A DNA stretch of 64,000 nt from assembly GCA_028571685.1 (NCBI GenBank), contig CM053156.1, positions 85,439,049-85,503,048 on the forward strand, given 5' to 3'. Source of the DNA: Heterohyrax brucei (Eukaryota > Chordata > Mammalia > Hyracoidea > Procaviidae). Under the pieces are notes generated by a model. It saw only the letters and a list, made by a program, of their open reading frames with translations, ran no database searches and had not been told where the DNA came from. Of the stretch, positions 32,440 to 42,880 are shown one piece after another. The translations under genes and the position numbers were made by a program. Numbering within the stretch: the first letter of the stretch is position 1; the number at the start of each line of letters is the position of its first letter.

Positions 32440-32880
32440 AGTCACGTTGGCATGCTGGGTGAATATTAGCGCTAATTGTCCTGGCAGGCCGGGGCACACC
32501 TCGCTAATTGAGAAGGCAGCGTGGAAGCACCACACCCAGCTGCAGCGAGCACGTGCGTCCCAGTTACAGCTGGCGCCCGGAGCGCTCTGCAGAGAGACAC
32601 ACCCTGGAAAGGCGGGCTCGCTCCATCAGCATGGAGGATGGGGGAGAGAGGCTGAGGTTGTGCCCAGGGCCACCCAGCTGGAGGGCGGAGCTGGGTCTCA
32701 GAGTGCACATGGCACCTGTTGCTCCCTGCTGTCCTCCACACACCACCTGGTCATTTCAACTTGTCCTGTCACAACCTGCCTGTCACAGATCAGGTGGGTG
32801 CAACCAGGAAGCCCCAGGGTCCCATGGGTTCTAACAGGCTATAGTCACAGAACTAGGTGCTGAGCATTTATGAAAGCCAG
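32440..32880. other. No recognisable feature
   Basis: GC-rich, with a 138-codon open frame of no recognised domain. No repeat family seen. Confidence 0.4.
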
Positions 32881-32881
32881 T

Positions 32882-32950
32882 TGTCACCTAGACAACTCCA
32901 GGTCATGGTGACCTCACATGTGCCAGAGTAGAACTGTGCTCCACAGAGTA
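32882..32950 (-). mobile_element. AfroSINE-related fragment interrupted by an L1 tail
   Basis: 'agagtagaactgtgctccac' then breaks into a T-run. A mid-SINE fragment resumes near 33350-33475 in mixed form. Confidence 0.55.
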
Positions 32951-32954
32951 TTTC

Positions 32955-33345
32955 CTTTCTTTCTTTCTTTCTTTTTTTTTTTTTTTAAAAAAGAACAAGA
33001 ACAGTATTTTAGTGTATTTTTGGTGAAAACTTGTGTAGAAAATCAGGTTCCCATTTGGCAAATTCTGTAAAATTATTCTGGAAACCCTGGTGGTGCAGTG
33101 GTTAAGAGCTATAGCTGCTAATTGAAAGGTCGGCAGTTCGAATCTACCAGGTGCTCCTCGGAAACCCTCTGGCACAGTTGTGCTTGGCCCCACAGGGTCA
33201 CTATGAGTTGGATTGACTCAAGGGTGGCAGGTTTGGGTACAAATTCTTCAGTGATATTAGTTACATTTTCCACAAACTGTCAACTTTCTCGTTAATTGCA
33301 CTGTGGCTGTTCCCTTTCCACTCTAAATTTCCTGCCTCTTTTCCT
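32955..33345 (-). mobile_element. L1 3' UTR fragment with poly-T start
   Basis: Starts with TTTC repeats and a T-run (reversed poly-A), then 'gtagaaaatcaggttcccat' and, beyond the AfroSINE at 33080-33237, 'tacaaattcttcagtgatat'. Resembles the fragment at 47362-47620 and is probably L1-derived; family uncertain. Confidence 0.5.
33080..33237 (+). mobile_element. AfroSINE with near-intact Pol III boxes
   Basis: Box A TGGTGCAGTGG (33091-33101) and box B GTTCGAATC (33136-33144) match the tRNA promoter consensus well. 'cactatgagttggattgact' end block. Confidence 0.93.
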
Positions 33346-33580
33346 CTGCCTTAGAGTCATTGTTGACCGTTTGGTTCCATAGGGTTTTTGATGGCTGGTT
33401 TTTCAGAAGTAGCTCACCAGACCTTTCTACTCTGACACACAGGGAGTCACTGTGAATTAGAGGTCACTGACAGCTCCTGGTTTGCTTAGTTTTGTTGATC
33501 ACCTGTCTGGTGTACGTCTACAGACCTACCTATCCATCAGCCTAAGTGCACAGGGATACACACGTATATATAGGAGTCGC

Positions 33581-33793
33581 TGGGTAGCACTAAGGGTAAA
33601 ACCGCGGAGTCAAATTCTGACTCAGAGCAACCCTATAGGACAGAGTAGGACTGCCCCTGAGGGAGTCCAAGCCTATCAGTCTTTCCAGAAGCAGACTGTC
33701 ACCTCTTTCTACCACGGAGCCCTTGGGAGGTTCAAACCACTTGCCTTTGGGTTTGCAGCTGAGCGCTTAACCGCTGTGCCACTAGGGCTCTTT
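33581..33793 (-). mobile_element. AfroSINE, longer subtype
   Basis: Carries the 'tttccagaagcagactgtc' insert absent from the short type, then 'taccacggagcccttggg'. Confidence 0.82.
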
Positions 33794-33802
33794 ATAGCAA
33801 CA

Positions 33803-33972
33803 AACCAAAGCAAAACCCAAACCCAAACCACTGCTGTCGTGTCGATTCCAACTCCAAGCAGTCCTGTGGGATGTAGAAGGGCCATATAGGGTTTCCCGGG
33901 AGTGGTTGTCAGTTAACTGCTGAATTTCTGGTCAGCAGATGAGCTCTTAACCATGGAGCCACCAGGGCCCCA
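33803..33972 (-). mobile_element. AfroSINE
   Basis: 'aaaccactgctgtcgtgtcg', 'gctcttaaccatggagccac'. Head-to-tail with the minus-strand copy on its left. Confidence 0.88.
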
Positions 33973-33979
33973 GGACAGC

Positions 33980-35345
33980 ACATACAATAAAACGACACTT
34001 GTTCAAAGCTGAGCTCCTGCTTTGCTCATTTGGCATGACCTGCAGGGTCACTCACCTCTGGATCAGCAGAGGTGGCAGTCTGAACCACGGGACAGCACCG
34101 GTAATCACCTGGTTTTGATCTACAAAAATCACAGCATCACGTTGTTTCACTAAATGATGGCTCAGATTCAGCTCATGTCTAGTATCCTATTTTGTGACTT
34201 TTTTTTTTTCTTAAAAAAAGAAACAACACCTTATTGCTAGACATTTAGGGTACTTTCAGTTTGGTTCTACTCTGCACCCCACAACTCTGAAGGATCTTTA
34301 AGCCCATCTTTGTGAGCTGGGCTCATTATTTCCAGAACTTTCTTTAACCATGTGGACTTTGCTTGGTCCTCAGAGAGGCAGGGGTGACAGCCTGACCCAG
34401 CAGTTTGGGAAGTGGGGTTTTCACTCCTGCCTGGGTAGGGGTCCCACCACCAGTGAAGGGGAAAAGCAGCAACCAGCAGCCCTTGGGCCCACGTTCTACT
34501 CTCTGGGTTTAAGGGGCAATCTGTGAGCACGTCTCAGCCTCACGTCCCCCCGCTGCTGTGTCAACAGGCTTTTCCAGGGGGAAGCGCCCCACCGCACCCT
34601 CCACCATGTCCTGTACTTCCCTTAACGTTAGCCAGTCGTCCCTCAACCACTAGGGCCCGCCGTTGTGACAGAGTAAGTGACCTGGTCCAGGGAAGAGGCC
34701 TAGGGACAGAGCACAAAGGCCTTGGTGTCAGGATAGGGGTCCCTGCCTCCCTTTAGTGGGCTCCATCTCCACTGGGATGACAGGTTCCCACACCCTCCCA
34801 CACTCACATTCACCTTGAGTTCTGGGAGGCGGGAGGTGAACATGAGGAGGACAAGGAGGGCGGGTGGGGACAAGAGAAGGGGTAGAGTGGCCTCCAGCGC
34901 AGCAGAAGCCGGCACCGAGGGCATCTGCTCAGGGGGAGGTGCTGCCTGCCGGCCTCAGAGGAGGCATTTACAGCTTCTGCAATCTGGTTGTCTCCTCAAG
35001 GGATGGGCCTGGGAGATGGGCTTTGCTCCCGCGGAGACCCTTCAGGGCTTCCTGGGAAGGACCAGGTCTGAGGCAGGGAGACTCACCCCTTGGCAGAGTG
35101 CCAGCCCCTGAAGGAGGGAGGAGGGCATCAGAGTGAGAAGGGTGGGGGCCGAGATGGGAGGGAAAGGCAAGCGTTGACCACGTCAGTGACAGCATCAGAC
35201 ATCAACTCCACCTGGAGCCCGAAGGCAGCTGCAGACTGAGAAATACCTGGGGAGTGGGAAGGGGCACTCAGGAATCCCAAATGGACTTGCATCTAAACAA
35301 AAAAATTTTTGTATAAATTTATAAATATATACATACATGCATTTT
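33980..35345. other. Unassigned GC-rich stretch
   Basis: Includes the candidate exon at 34814-34924. The rest has no recognised exon or repeat. A T-run/A-run pair lies at 34200-34220. Confidence 0.35.
34814..34924 (-). CDS. Candidate exon with a hydrophobic, signal-like N-terminus (unidentified)
   Basis: On the minus strand a pyrimidine-rich stretch ends in AG directly before an ATG at 34924. The ATG opens 37 codons with a leucine-rich core (LPLLLSPPALLVLLMF) and ends LPELK at a usable donor (AAG, then GTGAAT from 34813). The length is 111 bp, phase 0 at both ends. This could be a signal peptide or membrane-anchor exon. I do not recognise the protein, no partner exon is evident, and GC-rich DNA gives leucine- and proline-rich frames by chance. 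Confidence 0.22.
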
Positions 35346-35348
35346 CCA

Positions 35349-35480
35349 GTTGCCTTCAAACTGTCTCTGACCCCTGCTGCCCCCACGTAGGTCGGAGCAG
35401 AACTGTGCCATGCAGGTTGTTCAGTGGGCTACGGGTGTATGAGCAGAACTGCACTCCCCAGGGTTTCCAGCAAAGGGTAT
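35349..35480 (-). mobile_element. Degenerate AfroSINE-like sequence
   Basis: Only 'gtaggtcggagcagaactgtg' and 'agggtttccagcaaaggg' blocks fit. Weak. Confidence 0.35.
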
Positions 35481-35782
35481 TTTAGAAGCAGATTTCTAGG
35501 CTTTTCTTCCACAGCACTGCTGAGTGAGTTCTAAGGGCCAGGCTTAAGCTATTAATCAAGTGCAAACTGTGCCGTCCAGGGATCTCAGACCAAAGCAAGG
35601 TAAGCATGAGCTTACTTGCTAATCTGTAGTGACCAGTGAGACATGGATTTTTGCCACCTGATAAAAACATGTGGGAAGTAAGCACAAGTGAGCCCATGCT
35701 TGCCTAGCTCACTGAATCATCTGTTCCTGCCAAGAATTATAAATTTTCAGAGGTTATGATTGACTCTGTAGGAAGATTCTGT

Positions 35783-35864
35783 GGGGTTGAGAGAAAGGCA
35801 GATGGCAGCCATCCCTGTACAAGGGGTTGAGAGAAAGGCAGATGGCAGCCATCCCTGTACAAGG
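35783..35864. repeat. Perfect two-copy tandem duplication, 40 bp
   Basis: The unit beginning GGGGTTGAGAGAAAGGCAGA at 35783 is repeated exactly from 35823. Confidence 0.97.
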
Positions 35865-35869
35865 ACTGA

Positions 35870-36365
35870 CACTTCAGTTTGTGAACTCACCTTGGAAAAA
35901 GAGCTACAGACCTCACTGCTGAACGTCCCTACAGTCACCTTCCAAGCATGCTTCTCGGGAAGCTACGCACTGATGCCAGCCCCTGGTCTTCCCTTCAAAG
36001 CCACCTTGGAACTCTCTCTTGAATGGCCATCGGAGCTGCTGTCCTATTACCCTCAATGTCCTGAATGTCATCCAAATGTCTTCCTTTCAATATTTCCTTT
36101 GTCTTCAGATAAAAAAAAGGGGACCAGATGAGGTGATCACAGAGAGGGTACTGATACAGTGATTTGTTTATTGGCTAAAAACTGCCTCACAGACAACTAC
36201 ACAATTAAGTTCATGAACTTGCCACTGTGCCAGCGTGCGCAATGGTCACTCCAGAAAGAGTTCCAAAATTGCTTTGAAGGGTGGGCCAGGCACTGGCATT
36301 GGTGCACAGCTTCCCAGGGGGAGCACTTCGAAGGTGACCGTAGTGATATTCAGCCGTGAGGTATG
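35870..36365 (+). mobile_element. Possible mariner-like transposase C-terminal remnant
   Basis: Plus-strand translation of 36159-36359 ends FQNCFEGWARHWHWCTASQG then a YFEGD-like EHFEGD. This pattern (FQ.CF..W...C....GEYFEGD) closes many mariner-family transposases. The preceding sequence is broken. No inverted repeats were found. It is a different piece, on the opposite strand, from the element at 16.5-17.4 kb. Confidence 0.45.
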
Positions 36366-36888
36366 TAACATTTAGAACAATTAAGTTTGCAGACTTAATT
36401 GTCAGATCTCATAAGTAGACTCTTTGCTGCGGTCAGGGGCAGGTTAAGTATCGTAAGCACTGGCTACTAGTGAGCAAGGTACACACGGACTTAGTAGTGC
36501 TTACTGACTAATCGGTAGTATACAATTTCACGGAGGTATCACACATCTGATGTATTCCGCAGATTAGTAACAGCACCAGTAAGCCTGTGTGCACCCTGCT
36601 TATTGGGGAATCTGTCCCTGGTTGTGGTGAAAACATGTGTTCACTACAGATGATCAGTGTGTTCACCCACACTGCTTACCTTGTCTATTGGAAAATCTCC
36701 CCAGACCTCAGGAGACCACCCCGAGCAGATCCCACCTACAGAACCTGCCTTTACTCTTCCCTCTTCCGAGTGCCTTCCAACACCTTTGAGTTGAGGCTGC
36801 CTGGTTCGAATCCTATAGCCACACTGTTTCACTGAGTTTTAGTGTTTGTCTTCACATTTAGCTTTTTGACACCCCTAACCACCCCAGG
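36366..36888. other. No recognisable feature
   Basis: May include the remainder of the possible mariner remnant to its left; no family recognised. Confidence 0.35.
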
Positions 36889-37048
36889 TGGAAACTCTGA
36901 CAGGGTGGTAGTTAAGAGCTACAGTTGCTAACCAAGAGATCGCAGTTTCAAATCCATCAGGCACTCCTTGGAAACTCTATGGGGCAGTTCTACTTTGTCC
37001 TACAGGGCTGCTATGAGTTGGGATTGACTCGACAGTGGTGTGGTTTAG
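36889..37048 (+). mobile_element. AfroSINE, first of a run of three
   Basis: 'ggaaactctgacagggtggt' head, 'aggcactccttggaaactct', 'gctatgagttgggattgact'. Confidence 0.92.
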
Positions 37049-37057
37049 AATCAGCCC

Positions 37058-37217
37058 AGGAGCCCTGGTGTCGCAGTAGTTAAGAGTTCAGCTGCTAACC
37101 AAAAGGTTGGCAGTTTGACTTCACCAGGTGCTCACTGGAAACCTTATGGGGCAGTTCTACTCCATCCTATAGGGCTGCTATGAGGAGAAATCAACTAGGT
37201 GGAGGTGGACTTTTTTA
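37058..37217 (+). mobile_element. AfroSINE, second of the run
   Basis: 'caggagccctggtgtcgcag', 'ccaaaaggttggcagtttga'; the end block is diverged. Confidence 0.9.
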
Positions 37218-37234
37218 ACCAGCCTAGGAGACCT

Positions 37235-37400
37235 GAAGGAACCCCAGTGGCATAGTGGGTTAAAGAGCTGCATCTGTAACGAAAAGGCTGGCAGTTCAAA
37301 TCCTCCAGGCACTCCTTGGAAACTCTATGGGGCAGTTCTACTCTGTCCTATGTGGTTGCTATGAGTCGGAATTGACTTGACAACAAGTTTGTCTTTTCCA
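37235..37400 (+). mobile_element. AfroSINE, third of the run
   Basis: 'ggaaccccagtggcatagtg', 'gcaggttcaaatcc'-like box B, 'ctatgagtcggaattgactt'. Confidence 0.92.
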
Positions 37401-37596
37401 ACCAGCCCAGGGACCTTCTGTGTCTCTACAGAAAGAAGAAGGACAATGACCTTTTTGCTACTTCTTCCTTATACTTTGAATTCTACTGTGAGGAAAGCTT
37501 TAAAACTTGTATCTCGGATAATTCTTTTCTGTTTTTGCGAATTATTTGATTTCCAGTGCTGGCATTTTGGAATCAATAAAAGCAAGTGATTAGCCT

Positions 37597-37785
37597 GTAA
37601 CTCACCGCTATCAAGTTGATTCTGACTCACAGCGACCCGACAGGAGACAGCAGAACTTTCCCAGAGAATTTCCAAGACTGGGCGGTGGGTTTAGTTTGGG
37701 GAAAATCTCTATGGAAGCAAACCACCATGTCTTTCTCTCCTGGAGTGACCGGTGGGTTCAAATTGCTAACCTCTTGGCATAACTG
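37597..37785 (-). mobile_element. AfroSINE, longer subtype, 5' part lost
   Basis: 'gctatcaagttgattctgac' through 'gaccggtgggttcaaattgc'; the head is missing. Confidence 0.8.
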
Positions 37786-37798
37786 GGTGAAAATCACT

Positions 37799-37825
37799 TT
37801 AAAAAAAGAAAGAAAGAAAGAAAGA
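37799..37825 (+). repeat. (GAAA)n microsatellite
   Basis: A-run followed by four GAAA units; next to the SINE and probably tail-derived. Confidence 0.85.
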
Positions 37826-38177
37826 TCTAAAATATTATTTTGCCTAGAGAGCCCAGAATGAAATAAAAGAACTTCTGGTTAAGCTGGTAGGCTCTCACCA
37901 TTGACTTTGGATTTATACTTGAAGAACAAGTGCAGCAGAGTCGGCTGCGATCAGCATCTCCAGCTGCATTTGCCTGGTGTCACCATTTGTCTGAGGCTAA
38001 CTTCTCGGTAAACGGCGGGTCCAGGCTTGTAACCGCTCAGCTAGGAAACTTCCGGTTGCCCCTGACAACTTCTCTGTCTCTTTTTCTGCATTCTGCATCC
38101 AATTCATTAGCAAATCTTGTCAGGTTTTCCTTCCAAATATTTCCCACAGAATGAATGCGCAATTTGGAAATGCTATT
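37826..38177. other. No recognisable feature
   Basis: No exon or repeat identified. Confidence 0.4.
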
Positions 38178-38563
38178 TGTCTTCTTAAGTGCTGCTGTAA
38201 CAGTAATATCACAAAGGAATGGCTTCAACGAGCAGAAGTTCATTCTCTCCCAGTTTAGGGGGCTAGAAGTTCAAATTCAGGGTGCCAGCTCCAGGGGAAG
38301 ACTCTCTTCCCTGTCAGCTCTGGGAGAAAGTCCTTGCCATCAAACTTCTCCGGTTAAGAAGCTTCTTAGCACAGGGACGTCACATCCAAGGGATGTCCCA
38401 TCCTCCTGGCACTGCTTTCTTGGTGGTATGAGGTCCCACGTTTCTCTGCTCCCTTCTTTTATGTCTCAAAAGAGATTGACTCGAGAGAAGATCTCGTCTT
38501 GCAGATTGAAATTGACATTTAGATAGATTCTTGCCATTATTAACATCATACCTCATTAACATC

Positions 38564-39124
38564 TGTCATAGATTGAATTGTGTCCCCCCGAAATATGTGT
38601 AGCCCCTTGACTGGGCCATGATTCTCTGTATTCTGTGACTGCCTTCCGATTTGTGATTTTCTGATGCTGTAAATCCTAATCTCTGCCTGTGATTCCTAGA
38701 CTGGATTAGGTTAGACAGGATTAGGGTGGGATGGTAACACCCTTCCTGAGGTCACCCCCCTCCACTGTAAGGGGAGTTTCCCTGGAGTGTGGCTTGTGCC
38801 ACCTGTTATCCTCTCATCCTAGAAGAGATAAAAGGAAAGGGAAGCAAATGCAGAGTAGGGAACTTCACACCATCAAGAAAGCAGCACCGGGAGAAGAGCA
38901 TTGTCCTTCAGACCTGAGGTTCCCGTGCCAAGAGGCTCCCTGATTAAAGACTGATGCCACATGAGGACCTTCTTTCAGAGTTGCAAAGAGGGAAAGCCTT
39001 TCCCTGGAGCAGGCACCCTGAACTCGGTCTTGTAGCCTACCGGACTGTGTAAGAATAAGCTTTTCTTTGCTAAAGCCATCCGCTTGTGGTATTTCTGCTA
39101 GAGCAGTGTTAGACGGCTAAGACA
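38564..39124 (+). mobile_element. Solo LTR (family X), full length, nested in family Y
   Basis: TGTCATAGATTG start, AATAAG (near 39052) in place of AATAAA, end GGCTAAGACA. ACATC precedes it and an overlapping ACATC closes it, consistent with a 5-bp duplication partly collapsed into the LTR end. Confidence 0.9.
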
Positions 39125-39130
39125 TCACGC

Positions 39131-39293
39131 CAAAAATAACCCCACTGCTGCCAAGTCTATTCCGACTTATAGGACTCCTCTAGGACAGAGTAGAACCACC
39201 CCACGGAATTTCCAAGGAGCACCTGGTGGATTCGAACAACTGACTTTCTGGTCAGCAATTGTAGCTCTTAACCACCACGCCACCAGAGTTTCC
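39131..39293 (-). mobile_element. AfroSINE, nested in the family Y LTR
   Basis: 'ccccactgctgccaagtcta', 'cacctggtggattcgaacaa', ending 'cgccaccagagtttccc'. Confidence 0.9.
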
Positions 39294-39575
39294 CATTAAT
39301 CTCAAGGGGCACAATTTCGAATGCACAGGAAAATCAAATCAGATGATGAAACACCGGACAGTCATACAACACTGGGAATCATGGCCTAGCCAAGTCACCC
39401 AACACATTTGGGGGGAACACAGTTCAGTCCATAATACCACTTGATGGTAGACAAGATGAAGCCGTTGACTCTTGCCCGGATCGTCCCTGTCCCACCCTCA
39501 CCCAGGATTTTCTGTTCTTTTATACCAATTGGCTTTTCTCAGTTAGAGGTGACGTAGACCCTGAACTGGCTTCTT

Positions 39576-39772
39576 GTTTTTGGATGCCATTGAGTTGATT
39601 CCAAGTCATTGGGACCACAGGTGACAGAGCAGAACTGTCCTCATGGGGTTTTCTGGGTTGTGACCTTTCCAGAAGCAGATCTTTCTCCCGTGGAGCCACT
39701 GGGGGGTGGGGGTGGGGGCTTGAACCACCAACCCCCAGTTAGCAGAGAAGCCCTTAACCAGTTGTGTCTCCC
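39576..39772 (-). mobile_element. AfroSINE, longer subtype
   Basis: 'gccattgagttgattccaag', the subtype insert 'ctttccagaagcagatcttt', and a G-rich expansion (39700-39718). Confidence 0.85.
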
Positions 39773-39774
39773 CT

Positions 39775-40494
39775 GCTGTTTTAGAGCTGGCATAAGGAAT
39801 GAGTGTGGGCCCAGGGGACCAAAAAGCTGCGGGGTGAACCCAGCACAGGCCGGGGTCAGGGGTCCACATAAGATCAGCTAGACTTATTTTTTTCTCACTG
39901 TGACCTCACTGTCCACCACGTTGGCTCTCTTCACAGGCAGGGCATTCCCTGGTAGCAACAGGATGGCTACTAGTGACCCCAGCTCCTACATCCCCGTGGG
40001 GCCCACCTGCAGTAGGAAAGAACCTCGTGGTTCTGTCTGGGCAGCCGCCACATCCCATAAGCCATCAGTGTAGGCCAGGACTACATGCTGTGCTGCTTGG
40101 CTGAAGACTCGACTGGGCGCTGTGGCTTAGGGAGACAGGCGTGGGATAGAGCACACTTTGCTCCAAACCCAGTGACTGATGCCAATTGATGGATTTTGCC
40201 AGCAATAGTTACTACTGCAGTTGTAAAGCTGTGATGGCCAGAGCTTGGTGGGACTGTCTTGTTTTCCAGGTGTTGCAAGTTTTCCGCCTTTGACAAGGTG
40301 CAGTCACCTCTCTTTTGTCACTATTAGTGTAAAAGATTTGAGTTTTCCTTCTCTGACAGGTATCCACTTTGTACAGTTTCTGGCTTTGGCAGATTTTACT
40401 GTATTTCCTGAATATACTATTGGCCACCAGAAGGACAAACAAAGCAGTCCTTCGGGAAGTATAGCCAGGATACTCCTTAAAAGTACGGACGGTG
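39775..40494. other. No recognisable feature
   Basis: No exon, RNA gene or repeat family recognised. Confidence 0.4.
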
Positions 40495-40735
40495 AGGTCA
40501 CGTTTCACACACTTTAGACATGTTATGAGAAGGTACTAGTCCCTGGGGAAGGGCATCATGCTTGGTGAAGTACAGGGTCAGGAAAGAAAAACAGGAAGAC
40601 CCTCAAAAAGATGAACTAATACAGTAGCAGCAAGAGTTTCGAGGACAGTGCAGAACGGGCAGCGTTTCCTTCTGTTGGGCTGCGTGTCCTGTGGGGCAGC
40701 GCTGACTCAGTGGCACCTGACGGCAGCATTACCCG
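40495..40735 (+). mobile_element. RTE-type LINE 3' end fragment
   Basis: Sense copy with 'tagacatgttatgagaagg', 'gtccctggggaagggcatca', 'gtgaagtacagggtcagg', and a terminal 'gcacctgacggcagca'. Confidence 0.8.
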
Positions 40736-40738
40736 AAC

Positions 40739-40855
40739 AGGAGTCCCTCGGTGTGCAAAAAGTTAACCCACTAAACTGCTCATCAAAAAGTCGGAGGTTC
40801 AAGGCTACCCAGAGGCTCATCGAAACGGCCTGGCTCGCAACTACCAGAAAGGAGG
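40739..40855 (+). mobile_element. AfroSINE head fragment
   Basis: 'acaggagtccctcggtgtgc' and 'tcaaaaagtcggaggttcaa'; the 3' half is missing. Confidence 0.7.
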
Positions 40856-40859
40856 TAAA

Positions 40860-41335
40860 TGAAGGTGGACAACAAAATACCAGGTGTCTGTGACAGCAGC
40901 CTAAGCTGCCTGCCGCTCAGAGCCCTGCCCACCTCACGACAAGTAACAAGAGTCTCCTTGTTCCTCCGGGCTTCCCGCACCCGAATCGGAAACCCCAAGA
41001 ACACAAACTGCCTTGCGAGATTCCGAGATTGTCCTGGTGCCTGTCGCTGGCTCAGGAATCCGGTTTTCCAGAGAGAGTGCCTGTAATCTCGGCCTTTGAA
41101 GAGTGTCTCCTGATAAGCAGGGGACCAGAACAGCGACCACAACAAAGAGCTGAAACACATATCCCCTAGCCCTCCAGTCTGTCTACCAAACAGCTTCTCT
41201 TGGAATTCGCTTCTGAAATGACAGCCCCCATTGGTGAGGATACCAACAAAATCTGCCTTAAAACAGCAATTATCTTCCTGTTCAAAAGGACACGGGAATC
41301 TGGGTGAATTTTTTTTAAACTTTAATTATTTATTT
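40860..41335. other. No recognisable feature
   Basis: No exon or repeat identified; the longest minus-strand frame (125 codons) has no recognised domain. Confidence 0.4.
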
Positions 41336-41438
41336 GTTTTCCTTCTTGTTTCTGTGAGGCAGAGAAAGAGAAGAGGGCTGTAATAGGCAGTGCAGACGTA
41401 TCTGCAAACTTTCAAACTTATTACCACAGGGATTGTCT

Positions 41439-41537
41439 TCCTCCCTGCTTCCCTCCTTCCCTCTTTCCCTCCGTCCCTCCCTCCCTGTCTCTCTCCATCC
41501 TTCCTTCTTTCCTCCCTTCCTTTCTTTCTCTCTCTTT
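41439..41537 (+). repeat. Polypyrimidine (TTCC/TCCC) tract
   Basis: Almost 100 bases of C and T with only a few purines. Gives low-complexity open frames on both strands. Confidence 0.95.
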
Positions 41538-41698
41538 TGGAGACGGTTAGAGCACTGCCAAGCGGAGTTTTTCTTCCAGCTGGTCATACACCCAGCTAAG
41601 AATCAGATACCTTTCTTGCTAGGGAAAAAAGGGAGAAGCATAGTGAGAGACAATTAGCAGATTTTTCCAGAACTAGGTTCTACAACGGCCTGAACAGG

Positions 41699-41905
41699 AG
41701 ACACTGTGTGAGGCCAACGGTTCACCCACTTGGCTACGAACTCAAGTCTGGAGGTTCCACTCCACCCAGGAGCACCTCGGAAGAAAGGCCTGGCATTGTA
41801 CTTCTGAAACATCAGACACTGAAAATTCTACGGAGCGCTGCTCAACCGTGACCTACATGGGGTCACCAGGAGTCAAGGTCACCTTGATAGCAACTGGGCT
41901 CACTA
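41699..41905 (+). mobile_element. Old AfroSINE, longer subtype
   Basis: 'ggaagaaaggcctggcattg', 'tctgaaacatcagacactga', 'gggtcaccaggagtcaagg'. Diverged head. Confidence 0.78.
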
Positions 41906-41917
41906 GTCACATTTTAT

Positions 41918-42005
41918 ATACGATGAAATCAAGGCTCAGAAGGATGAACAAACTTGTCCAAGGTCACTGAATCCACAGCCTGCCTGGAAACCTGTATCTG
42001 CAAAC
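41918..42005 (-). mobile_element. MIR remnant
   Basis: 'gatgaaatcaaggctcagaa' and 'cttgtccaaggtcactgaat' fit the reversed MIR core. Confidence 0.6.
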
Positions 42006-42318
42006 CACCAGCAGATAATTCCAAGTAATTAGAATTCATAAATTCCAATTAAGCAAGCAGGGTCTGATGATTGGTGTACCCTGTATTTTTATGAATCTCA
42101 AGTTCTAACACATTAGGGCAATTCACACATTAGCACTTTGTAAAACACTCAAATGATTTTTACAAATGCGGATAACCTGGCAAAAAATATTTAAGCTACA
42201 AACACGTAGATGTAGGAGCAGACAGGTTTTCACACACATCTGCAGTCCTGCCAGGGAGAGAGAAGAGCCCACCCCACATCCCAGGAAGCAGGCTGGCAGA
42301 GGTGAGCAAAACAAACAA

Positions 42319-42476
42319 AAACCAAACCCAGTGCCTTCGAGTCAATTCTGACTCGTAGCGACCCTATAGGATAGAGTAGAACTGCTCTATAGAGTTTCCA
42401 AGGAGTGCTTGGAGTATTTAAACTGCCTACCTTTTAGGTAACAGACATAGGACTTAACCACTATGTCACCAGAGGT
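42319..42476 (-). mobile_element. AfroSINE
   Basis: 'aaacccagtgccttcgagtc', 'gtgcttggagtatttaaact', ending 'ctatgtcaccagagg'. Confidence 0.9.
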
Positions 42477-42880
42477 GAACAGATGGAGGAAAACAAGAGA
42501 AGCATAAAGGGATGCGGTGGAGGAAGGGGGACCAGGGAGACTGTGCTCCACATCAGTAAGAATGAAAGTTCCAGCACTTGGGGCATGTGTGTATTAACTG
42601 GGCTCTGTGGATTTGAGACATGCCAGACAGCAGCACCCTGCCATGTCTTTAAACTCTTGGATTGCAGGAAAATGGCCTTGGGAATGAGAAAATTCTCCAA
42701 GAGAAATATGATTCGTGTTCCACATCTGTAAAAATTAATAGCCCTCCCCTGATTCTAAACCATGGCCTCCTAAGCCAGAGGAAGGAAAATTTGAACCATG
42801 TAATTTAGAGGCTGGGCTGAAAGGAGGGCCTGGATCTCAAGGTGAAGCAGCCTTAACTTTTTCCTATGCAGGTCTGTGCG
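42477..42880. other. No recognisable feature
   Basis: No exon or repeat recognised. Confidence 0.4.

Larger units (their letters stand above)
38178..39436 (-). mobile_element. Solo LTR (family Y), split by a family X LTR and an AfroSINE
   Basis: Minus-strand reading starts near 39436 with 'ggactgaactgtgttcccccc' and ends 'acttaagaagaca' at 38178. Its layout parallels family X ('gccatgattcccagtgttg', 'aaaagaagggagcagag', 'gagaatgaacttctgctcg'), so X and Y are probably related MaLR/ERV3-type LTRs. Removing 38564-39124 and 39131-39293 leaves a continuous copy. Confidence 0.8.

Noticed and set aside
33091-33144. tRNA gene, from good A and B boxes
   Set aside because: The surrounding sequence is AfroSINE and cannot fold as a complete tRNA with the proper anticodon and acceptor arms; the boxes are the SINE's internal Pol III promoter.
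41330-41657. Serine/leucine-rich or lysine/glutamate-rich proteins around 41.4 kb
   Set aside because: Low-complexity translations of the pyrimidine tract on either strand.
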